Of a stretch of DNA of 64,000 nt, positions 45,288 through 56,521 are shown piece after piece; within the stretch, counting starts at the first letter, position 1; each line of letters starts with the position of its first letter. The stretch comes from Armigeres subalbatus. Lineage: Eukaryota; Arthropoda; Insecta; Diptera; Culicidae. The position numbers were made by a program, and so were the translations under genes. Location of the stretch: contig NW_026942849.1 of assembly GCF_024139115.2 (NCBI RefSeq), positions 44,035-108,034 of the forward strand, written 5' to 3'. The notes beneath the pieces are model-generated. The model made no database searches. It saw only the letters and a list, made by a program, of their open reading frames with translations, and was not told the origin of the DNA.

Positions 45288-46147
45288 AATGATAGAGATC
45301 AATATCAAAGCTTTCAATTCCCTTCTGGATAGAAATTGCAGGGTTGGTACGGAAATCCTGAAATATTTTCCGCGCTAAATCCGCGCCGACTAAAATCAAA
45401 TCCACGCCATTTCCGCGCAACATGAAAATCCATTCTGCGCCAAATCCGCGCGACCCAAAACTAAATTCTAAGCAAACACACGTTAAATATCAATGTTAAA
45501 TATTACGCTGAACATTACAACAATTTAGTGAACGTCTTTTTTCGAGTTCGTTTTTATAATATTACTGATTTTAAGTATATGTTTTAACTTCAACGTTACA
45601 CATGTTTGTACAAAATTGAAAATAGGATGAAGGAAAAAGCAGTTGATATAACAACTCATCTAGATGGTCCTTCTTGGAATTTCTGAAGAAGTCGTTCCAA
45701 AATTGTCTGCGGGTGTTTCTCCGAGAACATCTGTGGAAATTTCTCCATTCTTACAAAAGGTTCCCGGAAATTTATGCGGAATTTCATTTTTTCATAATTT
45801 TTTGTGAATTCCTCAAAAACAACATGCAGGAAATTTTCGGAAACTAATTAATTAATTAATTCCAACAGAAATCCCATGGGAAATTCTAACAGAAATTGGT
45901 TGGTGACTTCCTGCTGAAAAACTTCCGAAAAATCTGTTGTTAAATTTTCAGGATTTTTCACAGAAGTTCTTGTGATCATAGCTGAATAAACTTCGAAGGA
46001 AATCGCAACGTGAATTCTTGCGGGAATTCCTCGGGAATCTCTGCAAAAACTCTTCCGGGAAAACATTTTTTAAAATTTACAACATTTTTTTTTTCAAAGT
46101 CAACATCAAAAACAATTTCTGCGGAAGCATTTAAAAGACGGGTGTTC

Positions 46148-46440
46148 ATTAGGTGTCCCAAAAAATCGAAGTTCGAAAAGTCATGGTGCTCAACCCTGAA
46201 ATGAAAGATATACCTGTCTGGATAATTTTTGTAGAACAAACCGAATTTCTAAAAAATCGTTTAGAGGTCACGCCAGATCGATTTTTGAAAAATGACCTTT
46301 TTAAGGTAAAAAATCAAATATTGGGTCCTTTCATAATTTTTTTTAAGGTCACCCATTCGTTTTATATTTTTTTATTTTTCTGTGGATCTTTGCCCATTGT
46401 CTCCATGAATTAGTTTTTGGTATTATGTGTTTTTACAGTC
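46148..46440 (+). repeat. single arm of the GGTGTCCCAAAAAA fold-back family
   Basis: Matches the arms at 48352-48605 and (inverted) 48690-48953: GTCATGGTGCTCAACCCTGA, CTGTCTGGATAATTTTTGTA and so on. Part of the inverted pairing of copy A with copy B. Confidence 0.85.
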
Positions 46441-46717
46441 TGCAGAACTTTTTAAATATCGAAAAAATCATATTTTTTTGACTAATTTTTGAAGTTATTT
46501 CATTCTCACACAAAAAATATTTTTTTCTTATTCAGAAAAATTTACATACTACAAAGAACTTTTTATAAGGAGTATTTTCATGAAAAAATATCCTAGAAAT
46601 GTTGTTCTGGGGCTGAGATATAGCAGTTTTAGTAAATAGTCAAAAAGTGTACAAATTCGGTACTTTTTCTTTACATGTTATAATTTCATCAAGATTGCAT
46701 CAATATTTTAATTTAAA

Positions 46718-47890
46718 TTAAAAACGAACAGTGGGTAATGTCTGTGACATAACCGCTAAGTGGACGTAGGACTTGACTTGACCGTGCCTTTAAGATACAT
46801 AATATGTCCAAATTTCTCACATCAACTATTTTGGATAAATAATCGGCGTTGCATACCATTCCTTGGCAAAATCTTCTCATCAAACCGACACAGAAATCAA
46901 ATCTACCTCGAACAAGAATCATCAAAAAAATCAGGAAGTATCTGTCCGGTCACGAAATATAAGCCTCGACAGTGGCAACCTTCCCACTGAAGGACTGCCT
47001 GAAATAAACCACAAGTTGGCTCAGTGGGGGATGTAGACTATATCTCAGCCCTTCCACTGAAGAGCTTTCTAATCCGTGCGATAGCGACTGAAGGAGAACA
47101 TTATTTTTAACTCTTAGAGCTTTGAAAAAGGCTGTTTGCTTCGGCTAAGTGCAAAAAGTAAGAAAACGATCTTTTCAAATAACCGCGATTTTCTAGTGAT
47201 AGTATAAAAAAAGACTGAATGCTCTGCGAGCGAATGCACTTTTCTTTTATACTACTTAATTTTGAATCTTCTCTGCTTCCCAATTGGTGGGCCAATCAGC
47301 TAGTGTCTTGTATCCCGCTTCTTTGTCAGCCAAAGCGTCCTCATCATCAACGCGTTCGAGAAGGGCTTCTTCTTTTTTACGCTTGTTGCTCGCTGCTGGC
47401 GTCTATTTCTTAACGGGACTTTTCGCTTGATACATGCCAATAAGCCGGGCAAGCGAGCTTAGAATTGCAGTTCAGGTGGGAAGTATACGTGTTCTTTTCG
47501 GAGACAACATTGTTAGTAGTAGAAGGAAGGAAACACCCAGACATGGGATTTCGGGTGATAAGATTTAGAATTCATAACATGGGACGATCATTCAGTCACG
47601 TTCTTTTTGTGTGCGGTCAGTATCAAACAATGTTTTTCTACATATTTTTTTTATCAATGCCAAAAAATCCAACATTAAATTAGACATTAAACATAAAATT
47701 AACCATTAAATTTTGATGAAAAATCGATTGATAGTTTATTAATGTTTGAGCTGTTATCGGTGGTTTTTTATCCAAATAAGATTATGTGAAAGATTTGAAC
47801 ATCTTATGAATCTTTAAAGGCATGGTCAAGTGAAGTCCTTTGTCCACTTCTGCGGTTAAGTCAGAAAATTATCCACTGTTAGTTTTAACG
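46718..47890. mobile_element. 1.2-kb element with 75-bp inverted termini
   Basis: Left AACAGTGGGTAATGTCTGTG...GGACTTGACTTGACCGTGCC and the inverse of 47815-47880 share about 75 bp with moderate divergence. It lies in the spacer between the inverted 1.5-kb units. Interior frames are short and without motif, so it is non-autonomous. Confidence 0.8.
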
Positions 47891-48350
47891 CTATTTATGA
47901 AAATCACGCATAAAATTTTATCTCTAGAATATTGGATTTGGCACCCAAGTACGACTAAGCGGCTTTCGCGATTTTCGCGGATTTTGTGGTTTTCGCGGAT
48001 TCGGCGCGGATTTACATAACGATTTTAGGACTTTGTGCGGATTTAGTTTTAGGAGTATTTCAACAAATGAAATTCTATATCTTAGGACGTTTATTTGAAA
48101 ATTAGCTTTATGTCTATCTAGATGGGCTTTATTCTCGTTAGCAAATGTTTTCGAGAACAAAATTAACGTTTGTAGTTATTTACTAACATCAATTTTCGGA
48201 TATTAACAAATCCTGTTTGAATTCCATGGTTACACTCTTGAGCATTGATTAAACAAATGTTATGAGGAGAGGGGCGCCACTTGTTGTCATTTTTAAACCA
48301 TTCTAAAGCATGGCGCATTCAAAACATGTCTGTTGAAGGACATGAACACT
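47891..48350. other. GCGC-rich fragment and AT-rich spacer
   Basis: 47960-48050 carries GCGGATTTTGTGG/GGCGCGGATTTACA words related to the CCGCGCTAAATCCGCGCC block of the 1.5-kb units, hinting at a further decayed copy. The remainder is featureless. Confidence 0.5.
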
Positions 48351-48351
48351 A

Positions 48352-48953
48352 GGGTGTCCCAAAAAAAATCGATGTCGAAAAGTCATGGTGCTCAACCCTG
48401 AAATGAAAGATATACCTGTCTGGATATTTTTTGTAGAACAAACCGAATTTCTAAAAAATCGTTTAGAGGTCGCGCTAGATCGATTTTTAAAAAATGACCT
48501 TTTTTTAGGTAAAAAATCAAATATTGGGTCCTTTCACAATTTTTTTGATGGTCACCCATTCGTTTTATATTTTTTTATTTTTCTGTGGATCTTTGCTAAC
48601 TTCAAAAATTAGTCAAAAAAAATATGATTTTTTCGATATTTAAAAAGTTCTGCAGACTGTAAAAACACATAATACCAAAAACTAATTCAAGGAGACAAGG
48701 GGCAAAGATCCACAGAAAAATAAAAAAATATAAAACGAATGGGTGACCTTAAAAAATTATGAAAGGACCCAATATTTGATTTTTACCTAAAAAGGTCATT
48801 TTTCAAAAATCGATCTGGCGCGACTTCGAAACGTTTTTTTTAGAAAATCGGTTTGTTCTACAAAAATTAACCAGGCAGGTATATCTTTCATTTCAGGGTT
48901 GAGCACCATGACTTTTCGAACTTCGATTTTTTTTGGGACACCCTAATGAACAC
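48352..48953. mobile_element. fold-back element with about 265-bp arms
   Basis: AGGGTGTCCCAAAAAA opens the element at 48352 and its inverse TTTTTTGGGACACCCT closes it at 48953. The arms share CATGGTGCTCAACCCTGAAA and onwards to TTTTTCTGTGGATCTTTGC; the centre is about 85 bp. No coding. The copy at 46148 is a single arm. Confidence 0.88.
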
Positions 48954-49799
48954 CCGTCTTTTAAATGCTTCCGCAGAAATTGTTTTTGATGTTGACTTTG
49001 AAAAAAAAAATGTTGAAAATTTTAAAAAATGTTTTCCCGGAAGAGTTTTTGCAGAGATTCCCGAGGAATTCCCGCAAGAATTCACGTTGCGATTTCCTTC
49101 GAAGTTTATTCAGCTATGATCACAAGAACTTCTGTGAAAAATCCTGAAAATTTAACAACAGATTTTTCGGAAGTTTTTCAGCAGGAAGTCACCAACCAAT
49201 TTCTGTTAGAATTTCCCATGCGATTTCTGTTGGAATTAATTAATTCCGAAAATTTCCTGCATGTTGTTTTTGAGGAATTCACAAAAAATTATGAAAAAAT
49301 GAAATTCCGCATAAATTTCCGGGGAACCTTTTGCAAGAATGGAGAAATTTCCACAGATGTTCTCGGAGAAACACCCGCAGACAATTTTGGAACGACTTCT
49401 TCAGAAATTCCAAGAAGGACCATCTAGATGAGTTGTTATATCAACTGCTTTTTCCTTCATCCTATTTTCAATTTTGTACAAACATGTGTAACGTTGAAGT
49501 TAAAACATATACTTAAAATCAGTAATATTATAAAAACGAACTCGAAAAAAGACGTTCACTAAATTGTTGTAATGTTCAGCGTAATATTTAACATTGATAT
49601 TTAACGTGTGTTTGCTTAGAATTTAGTTTTGGGTCGCGCGGATTTGGCGCAGAATGGATTTTCATGTTGCGCGGAAATGGCGTGGATTTGATTTTAGTCG
49701 GCGCGGATTTAGCGCGGAAAATATTTCAGGATTTCCGTACCAACCCTGCCATTTCTATCCAGAAGGGAATTGAAAGCTTTGATATTGATCTCTATCATT

Positions 49800-49815
49800 G
49801 GCTCTCTGAAGAACC
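49800..49815 (-). terminator. histone-mRNA-like stem-loop, unit B
   Basis: Antisense GGTTCTTCAGAGAGCC, identical to unit A, at the same 423-bp distance from its TATA box. Confidence 0.6.
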
Positions 49816-50230
49816 GTTTGTTTTTTGGACATACATGCTGCATCATGTGGCTTTTCTTCAGCCTCTGCTCATCACCGATGCCGGCTGGTCTCGGCTCATC
49901 ACCGATGCCGGCCGGTCTCGGCTCGACTCTGCTGCTGCTGCCGGTATCTGCTCAGCATTGCTGCTTTGTCGGGTCTGTAGGGTGGACTGCTGCTGTACTG
50001 GCTAGGTTTCGGCTGATGATGGTGGCTTCGATAACTTCATTCCCTGCTAAAAGGCGTGAGTGCTGTTCAATCGATGATGCGGTTGCTTCGCTTGTCCCGG
50101 TCAGAATGAAAGAAAAAGTCGCGTTGCGCTGTTTTATGCCTTCTCGGCAGACTCAACGGCTGCTCATTCGCTGGTGTCTGCACCAATCAGAACGTGGTAA
50201 TGGAATGATGCACGAATTATGCGGTACCCA

Positions 50231-50238
50231 TATTTATA
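50231..50238 (-). promoter_or_regulatory. TATA box of unit B
   Basis: Antisense TATAAATA, as in unit A. Confidence 0.6.
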
Positions 50239-51290
50239 GGTTCCCTTGATCTCAATGTTTTTCATTGAAAACAGTTTCATGCCTATTGAAACAAGATTTT
50301 CGGGTCTTATCAAGCATGGACATGAAAGGCATACTTTAAATCTGTCGATTGAGGGGCTTACCGCAGAAATTCGTCCACTGAGACGAACGCTATTAACGTT
50401 TAAAATCTTTCAACACAGCGTAACGCGGTCGATTTGAATATTTTGAAATGACACCCGGTATAGTAAAGAGAGACGTAAGTCCTACGTCAAAATGTTGAAA
50501 ATTTTAAAAAATGTTTTCCCGGAAGAGTTTTTGCAGAGATTCCCGAGGAATTCCCGCAAGAATTCACGTTGCGATTTCCTTCGAAGTTTATTCAGCTATG
50601 ATCACAAGAACTTCTGTGAAAAATCCTGAAAATTTAACAACAGATTTTTCGGAAGTTTTTCAGCAGGAAGTCACCAACCAATTTCTGTTAGAATTTCCCA
50701 TGCGATTTCTGTTGGAATTAATTAATTAATTAGTTTCCGAAAATTTCCTGCATGTTGTTTTTGAGGAATTCACAAAAAATTATGAAAAAATGAAATTCCG
50801 CATAAATTTCCGGGGAACCTTTTGCAAGAATGGAGAAATTTCCACAGATGTTCTCGGAGAAACACCCGCAGACAATTTTGGAACGACTTCTTCAGAAATT
50901 CCAAGAAGGACCATCTAGATGAGTTGTTATATCAACTGCTTTTTCCTTCATCCTATTTTCAATTTTGTACAAACATGTGTAACGTTGAAGTTAAAACATA
51001 TACTTAAAATCAGTAATATTATAAAAACGAACTCGAAAAAAGACGTTCACTAAATTGTTGTAATGTTCAGCGTAATATTTAACATTGATATTTAACGTGT
51101 GTTTGCTTAGAATTTAGTTTTGGGTCGCGCGGATTTGGCGCAGAATGGATTTTCATGTTGCGCGGAAATGGCGTGGATTTGATTTTAGTCGGCGCGGATT
51201 TAGCGCGGAAAATATTTCAGGATTTCCGTACCAACCCTGCAATTTCTATCCAGAAGGGAATTGAAAGCTTTGATATTGATCTCTATCATT

Positions 51291-51306
51291 GGCTCTCTGA
51301 AGAACC
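51291..51306 (-). terminator. histone-mRNA-like stem-loop, unit C
   Basis: Antisense GGTTCTTCAGAGAGCC, identical in all three units. Confidence 0.6.
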
Positions 51307-51722
51307 GTTTGTTTTTTGGACATACATGCTGCATCATGTGGCTTTTCTTCAGCCTCTGCTCATCACCGATGCCGGCCGGTCTCGGCTCATCACTGATGCC
51401 GGCCGGTCTCGGCTCGACTCTGCTGCTGCTGCCGGTATCTGCTCAGCATTGCTGCTTTGTCGGGTCTGTAGGGTGGACTGCTGCTGTACTGGCTAGGTTT
51501 CGGCTGATGATGGTGGCTTCGATGACTTCATTCCCTGCTAAAAGGCGTGAGTGCTGTTCAATCGATGATGCGGTTGCTTTGCTTGTCCCGGTCAGAATGA
51601 AAGGAAAAAATCGCGTTGCGCTATTTTATGGCTTCTCGGCAGACCCAGCGGCTGCTCATTCGCTGGTGTCTGCACCAATCAGAATGTGGTAATGGAATGA
51701 TGCAAGAAATATGCGGTACCCA

Positions 51723-51730
51723 TATTTATA
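51723..51730 (-). promoter_or_regulatory. TATA box of unit C
   Basis: Antisense TATAAATA, as in units A and B. Confidence 0.6.
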
Positions 51731-51984
51731 GGTTCCCTTGATCTCAATGTTTCTCATTGAAAACAGTTTCATGCCTATTGAAACAAGTTTTTCGGGTCTT
51801 ATCAAGCATGGACATGAAAGGCATACTTTAAATCTGTCGATTGAGGGGCTTACCGCAGAAATTCGTCCACTGAGACGAACGCTATTAACGTTTAAAATCT
51901 TTCAACACAGCGTAACGCGGTCGATTTGAATATTTTGAAATGACACCCGGTATAGTAAAGAGAGACGTAAGTCCTACGTCAAAA

Positions 51985-52529
51985 CAGGAAGGTACCTACA
52001 CAGTAAAAAATAAAAAGTAATATCACATCAGATTTGATGCACATCATCGCCGTCGTAAATATAGTGTTTTATTACATTTGAATGGCGTAACAAAAAGTTG
52101 ACGTACTACATATTTTGATCTCAAATTGAAGCAATGTAATTAATTTTTGACGTAATATTTTCGATGTAACTGAAAAAACGACGTAAAAACCGGTCAGGAT
52201 GAATCCCGCTTGCGGCAGCGGGTTAGGGGTATTCGGATTTTTTTTCTTTCATGCTCAAAATAAATTTTCAGATGCAACAATTTCAAATTTATTCAAAACG
52301 CATTTTATTATATCCACAAATAGTATTACCTCAAATTTTAAATTTTTATTTTTTAATTATGAAATTATAATTTAAATTTTTCTATTTTCCTTTTTTAACT
52401 TTACCCTTTTCAATTCTTTTTTATATTTTTCATTTTATTTTTCTTTATTTCTTGATTTTTAGTAGACCTGTGCACTAAATGGAAATTGATCGACAGCGTC
52501 ATGATAGAACATTTTCAGACAGCAGCGAA
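51985..52529. other. AT-rich flank with MITE-like ACACAGTAAAAAATAA end
   Basis: Around 51998-52195 ACACAGTAAAAAATAA and several ACGTAA words resemble the sequence at 63492-63790. Probably a fragment of one MITE family; no inverted partner end could be fixed. Confidence 0.4.
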
Positions 52530-54170
52530 GGCGTCAACAATTCTTCCGGAAGTTCCTCCAGGAATTCCTTCGGAAGTTCCTCCAGGAATTCCTTCGGAAG
52601 TTCCTCCAGAAATTCCTCCAGCAATTCCTCCAGAAATTCCTCCAGCAATTCCTCCAGAAATTCCTCCAGCAATTCCTCCGGAAGATCCTGCATGAATTCC
52701 TCAGGAAGTTCCTCCAGGAATTCATCCGAAAAATCCTCCAGGATTTCCTCCGGAAGTTCCTCCAGGAATTCCTCCGGAAGTTCCTCCAGGAATTCCTCCG
52801 GAAGTTCCTCCAGGAATTCCTCCGGAAGTTCCTACAGGAATTCTTCCGAAAATTTCTTCAGGAATTCTGCGGAAGTTCCTTAAAAAATTCCTCAGTAAGT
52901 TCCTCCAGGAATTTCTCCGAAAGTTCTTCCAGGAATTCCTCTGGAAGTTCCTGCAGGTATTCTTTCGGAAGTTCCTCCAGGAATTGCTCCGGAAGTTCCT
53001 CCAAAAAATTCATTCGGAAGTTCCTCCAGGAATTCCTTCGGAAGTTCCTCCAGGAGTTTTTACGCGGAAGTTCCTTCAGGAGTTCCTTCGGAAGTTCCTC
53101 CAGGAATTCCTCCGGAAGTTCCTCCTGGAATTCCTCCGCAAGTTCCTCCAAGAATTCCTCCGGAAGTTCTTCCAGAAATTGCTCCGAAAGTTCCTCCAGA
53201 AATTCCTCCGGAAGTTCCTCCAAAAAATTCATTCGGAAGTTCCTCCAGGAATTCCTTCGGAAGTTCCTCCAGGAACTCCTTCGGAAGTTCCTCCAGAAAT
53301 TCCTCCGTAAGTTCCTCCAAAAAATTCATTCGGAAGTTCCTCAAGGAGTTCCATTCGGAAGTTCATCCAGGAGTTCCTTCAAAAGTTCCTCCAGGAATTC
53401 CTTCGGATGTTCCTCCAGAAATTCCTCCGGAATTTCCTCCAAGAATTCCTCCGGAAGTTCTTCCAGAAATTCATCCGGAAGTTCCTCTCGAAATTTCTCC
53501 GGAAGTTCCTCCAAAAAAGTCTTTCGGAACTCTACGGAGTTCCTCCAGGAATTCCTCTGGAAGTTCTTCCAGAAATTCCTCCGGAAGTTCCTCCAGGAAT
53601 TCCTCCGGAAGTTCCTCCAGGAAATCCTCCGAAAGTACCTCCAGGAATTCCTCCGGAAGTTCCTCCAAAAAATTCATTCGGAAGTTCCTCCAGGAGTTCC
53701 ATTCGGAAGTTCCTCCAAGAGTTCCTTCAGAAGTTCCTCCAGGAATTCCTTCGGAAGTTCCTCCAGAAATTCCTCCGGAAGTTCCTCCAAAAATTCCTCC
53801 GGAAGTTCTTCCAGAAATTCCTCCGGAAGTTCCTCCAGAAATTCCTCCGGAAGTTCCCCCAAAAAAGTCTTTCGGAACTCCACGGAGTTACTCCAGGAAT
53901 TCCTCTGGAAGCTTCTCCAGAAATTCCTCTGGAAGTTCCTCCGGAAGTTCCTCCAGGAATTCCCCCGAAAGTTATTCCAGGAATCCCCCCGGAAGTTACT
54001 CCAGGAATTCCTCTTGAAGTTTCTCCAGCAATTTCTCCGGAAAAACCTCTAGAAATTCCTCCGGAAGTTCCTTCAGGAATTCCCCAGCAAGTTCTTCCAG
54101 GAATTACTCCGGAAGATTCTTCAAAAATTCACCTGAAATTTATGATTCCTTAAAAAATGCAACTGTAAAC
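52530..54170. repeat. GGAATTCC/GGAAGTTCC repeat array, well preserved
   Basis: About 1.6 kb of 24-bp units GGAATTCCTCCGGAAGTTCC-like, more regular than the copy at 1-2020. Long frames result on both strands (up to 248 codons at 53407-54153), coding Arg/Lys/Phe/Leu- or Pro/Glu-rich repeats, with higher-order blocks such as the AAAGTCTTTCGGAACTC segment at 53516 and 53868. I see no gene. Confidence 0.93.
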
Positions 54171-55285
54171 TACTCCTTAATTCTCACTGAAATGTCTCTA
54201 GAAATTTTTTTTGAACTCTTCATAATTTACACGAGAACTTTCCAGAAAGTCTCGTAGAATTTCTTTAGAATTTTACCTGAAAATTCTCTAAGCCCTAACT
54301 CCCACCCACTTCAAAAAATTTCCTCCGGGAAATCTTCCACAAGCATCCATGGTTTTATTTTCTAATTAATTTACTCACCCGCACAAAGTAGAACCAAACG
54401 CTTTCATTTGAAAAACATACTATAGCAAAATAATTGATTTACTTTCCAACCGAACAAAACAGAACTAAACACTGAATCCGCGTCCAATACGATATACGTT
54501 CCATCGCGAACTAATTGATATAATTCCTTTAGGGAATTTCTGCAGGAATGACCGGGTGAATTTCCCTGGCAATTCATGGAGGAATTTTCAAAAAAATCTT
54601 AAACGATTTTCCGGGGGAAGTCTTGGTGAAGTTTTAATGAACTTTCTAGGAGAATTTCCGAGAGATTTTTGGAATTAAGAGTCAGGATTTAGAAGAATTT
54701 CATGTGAAATTCGAAAGGAATTCAGAAGGAAGTTCTCGTCTAAATTATAAAGTGTTCTTGGGGGTATTTCAAGAGGAACTTCAAGAAAAAATTAAGGAGT
54801 TCCCAGGTGATTTGCTTAAGGAATCGCTGATGGAATTTCTGGGGAAGTCAACGCGATAATTCATAAAAAAAATCGGGTGAATTTCTAAAGGAACTTCCGG
54901 GAGAATGGCTAGAAGAATTTCAGGGGTATGATTGAAAAAAATCCCATGAGAATTTTTAGAGAAATTTTAGGAGGCATATTTGGGGAAAACTTTATAGGAT
55001 TGGATTATTGGATTATAGGATTTCTGCAATAACTTTCTGAGGAATTTCTTGAAGAACATCAGGAGGAAATCCCGGTATTTTTTTTTTATATTTTCTGTCA
55101 AATTTGCCGATTCCGTCGACATTTCGCTGGCATTGTGTTTGGGGCTGAAATTCTCGAGGAGCTTCAAGAAGATTCCATAAAAGAACTTTTGAAGAAATTT
55201 CCGGCGGCACTTCTAAAGGAACTTCATGAGGAATCTCTGGAGAAAAATTAGTAGCAACTTCTGAGGAAACTTCCAATCTTAAATT
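54171..55285. repeat. decayed continuation of the GGAATTCC array
   Basis: Spaced AGGAATTTC/GGAACTTC words persist with growing divergence; orientation of the words flips after about 54530. Non-coding. Confidence 0.6.
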
Positions 55286-55675
55286 TAAAATTTGAATTAG
55301 AAACTACAAATTAAAACACAATATTTCAAATAAAGAATTCGAAATTATAAATTTTAAAATTAACTTAAACTTGGTTAAAATTAAAATTGAAATAAAACTA
55401 ATATTAAAAGAAAAAAAAATATTAAAACTAAAATTAGAACTAAAATTAAAATTAAAACTAAAACTAATATTAAACTTAAACTAAAACTCAAATTAAAATC
55501 AAAATTAAAATTGAAAGTAAAATTAATTTTAAAATAAAAATTAAAATCAAAAATAACATTAAAATAAAAATAAAAATTTTGATTAAAATTAAAATTAAAA
55601 TTGAAGTTGAAATTAAAATAAAATTAGAATTGAAATTTAAAATAAAATTAAAATTTAAGTTAAATCAAAATTAAA
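55286..55675. repeat. degenerate AAATTA-type simple repeat
   Basis: Irregular AAAATTAAAACTAAAATT runs leading into the pure array. Confidence 0.85.
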
Positions 55676-56325
55676 ATTGAAATTAAAATTAACATTAAAA
55701 TTAAAATTAAAATTAAAATTAAAATTAAAATTAAAATTAAAACTAAAATTAAAATTAAAATTAAAATTAAAATTAAAATTAAAATTAAAATTAAAATTAA
55801 AATTAAAATTAAAATTAAAATTAAAATTAAAATTAAAATTAAAATTAAAATTAAAATTAAAATTAAAATTAAAATTAAAATTAAAATTAAAATTAAAATT
55901 AAAATTAAAATTAAAATTAAAATTAAAATTAAAATTAAAATTAAAATTAAAATTAAAATTAAAATTAAAATTAAAATTAAAATTAAAATTAAAATTAAAA
56001 TTAAAATTAAAATTAAAATTAAAATTAAAATTTAAATTTAAATTTAAATTTAAATTTAAATTTAAATTTAAATTTAAATTTAAATTTAAATTTAAATTTA
56101 AATTAAAATTAAAATTAAAATTAAAATTAAAATTAAAATTAAAATTAAAATTAAAATTAAAATTAAAATTAAAATTAAAATTAAAATTAAAATTAAAATT
56201 AAAATTAAAATTAAAATTAAAATTAAAATTAAAATTAAAATTAAAATTAAAATTAAAATTAAAATTAAAATTAAAATTAAAATTAAAATTAAAATTAAAA
56301 TTAAGAAAAAAAAATTAAAATTAGA
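55676..56325. repeat. (AAATTA)n hexanucleotide array with (AAATTT)n core
   Basis: Near-pure AAATTA units, interrupted at about 56030-56103 by AAATTT units, which are self-complementary, then AAATTA again. It opens a false 213-codon Lys-Leu frame. Confidence 0.97.
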
Positions 56326-56345
56326 AAAAGAATATTTAAAAACCA

Positions 56346-56521
56346 AATCTCTAAAAATCAAGATATCGCATTTGAATTTTTTACACTTCTTGGCATGTTT
56401 GTTTTCCTTGAACAGCCCTGCTGCCCTGAATATTTAAAATCCAAAATTTCTAAAAATCAAGATATCGCATTTAATTTTTTACACTTTTTGTCATGTTTGT
56501 TTTCCTTGAACAGCCCTGCTG
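56346..56521 (+). repeat. tandem duplication of about 98 bp
   Basis: CTAAAAATCAAGATATCGCA through CTTGAACAGCCCTGCTG occurs twice in direct orientation with small changes. Non-coding. Confidence 0.9.

Larger units (their letters stand above)
44598..46140 (+). repeat. 1.5-kb repeat unit, copy A (TATA box, histone-like stem-loop)
   Basis: Begins TGACGTAGGACTTACGTCTC, carries ACGTTAATAGCGT (44688), TATAAATA (44849), a GC-rich 420-bp segment with a 27-bp tandem duplication (about 45170-45218), the stem-loop at 45272, a GCGC-rich CCGCGCTAAATCCGCGCC block (about 45370-45450), then a GGAATTCC-like degenerate repeat (45640-46070). Copies B and C lie inverted at 49010-51984. No conserved coding frame is convincing, although copies keep a 159-codon antisense-to-unit frame intact in two of them. 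Confidence 0.9.
49010..50491 (-). repeat. 1.5-kb repeat unit, copy B
   Basis: Inverted relative to copy A and in tandem with copy C. Same blocks in the same order, very high identity. Its outer end TACGTCAAAATGTTG joins directly to the start of copy C. Confidence 0.93.
50492..51984 (-). repeat. 1.5-kb repeat unit, copy C
   Basis: Tandem duplicate of copy B with few substitutions; the 3' outer end GAGACGTAAGTCCTACGTCA closes at 51984. Confidence 0.93.

Noticed and set aside
49770..50249. 159-codon frame repeated in units A and B (shorter in C)
   Set aside because: It runs antisense to the TATA/hairpin direction, has no motif, and is truncated in copy C by a small indel; similarity among copies is explained by recent duplication.
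53407..54153. 248-codon open frame
   Set aside because: Result of a 24-bp repeat with no stop in phase; equally open frames exist on the other strand, and no start context or domain supports a gene.
55677..56318. 213-codon Lys-Leu frame
   Set aside because: Pure hexanucleotide satellite.
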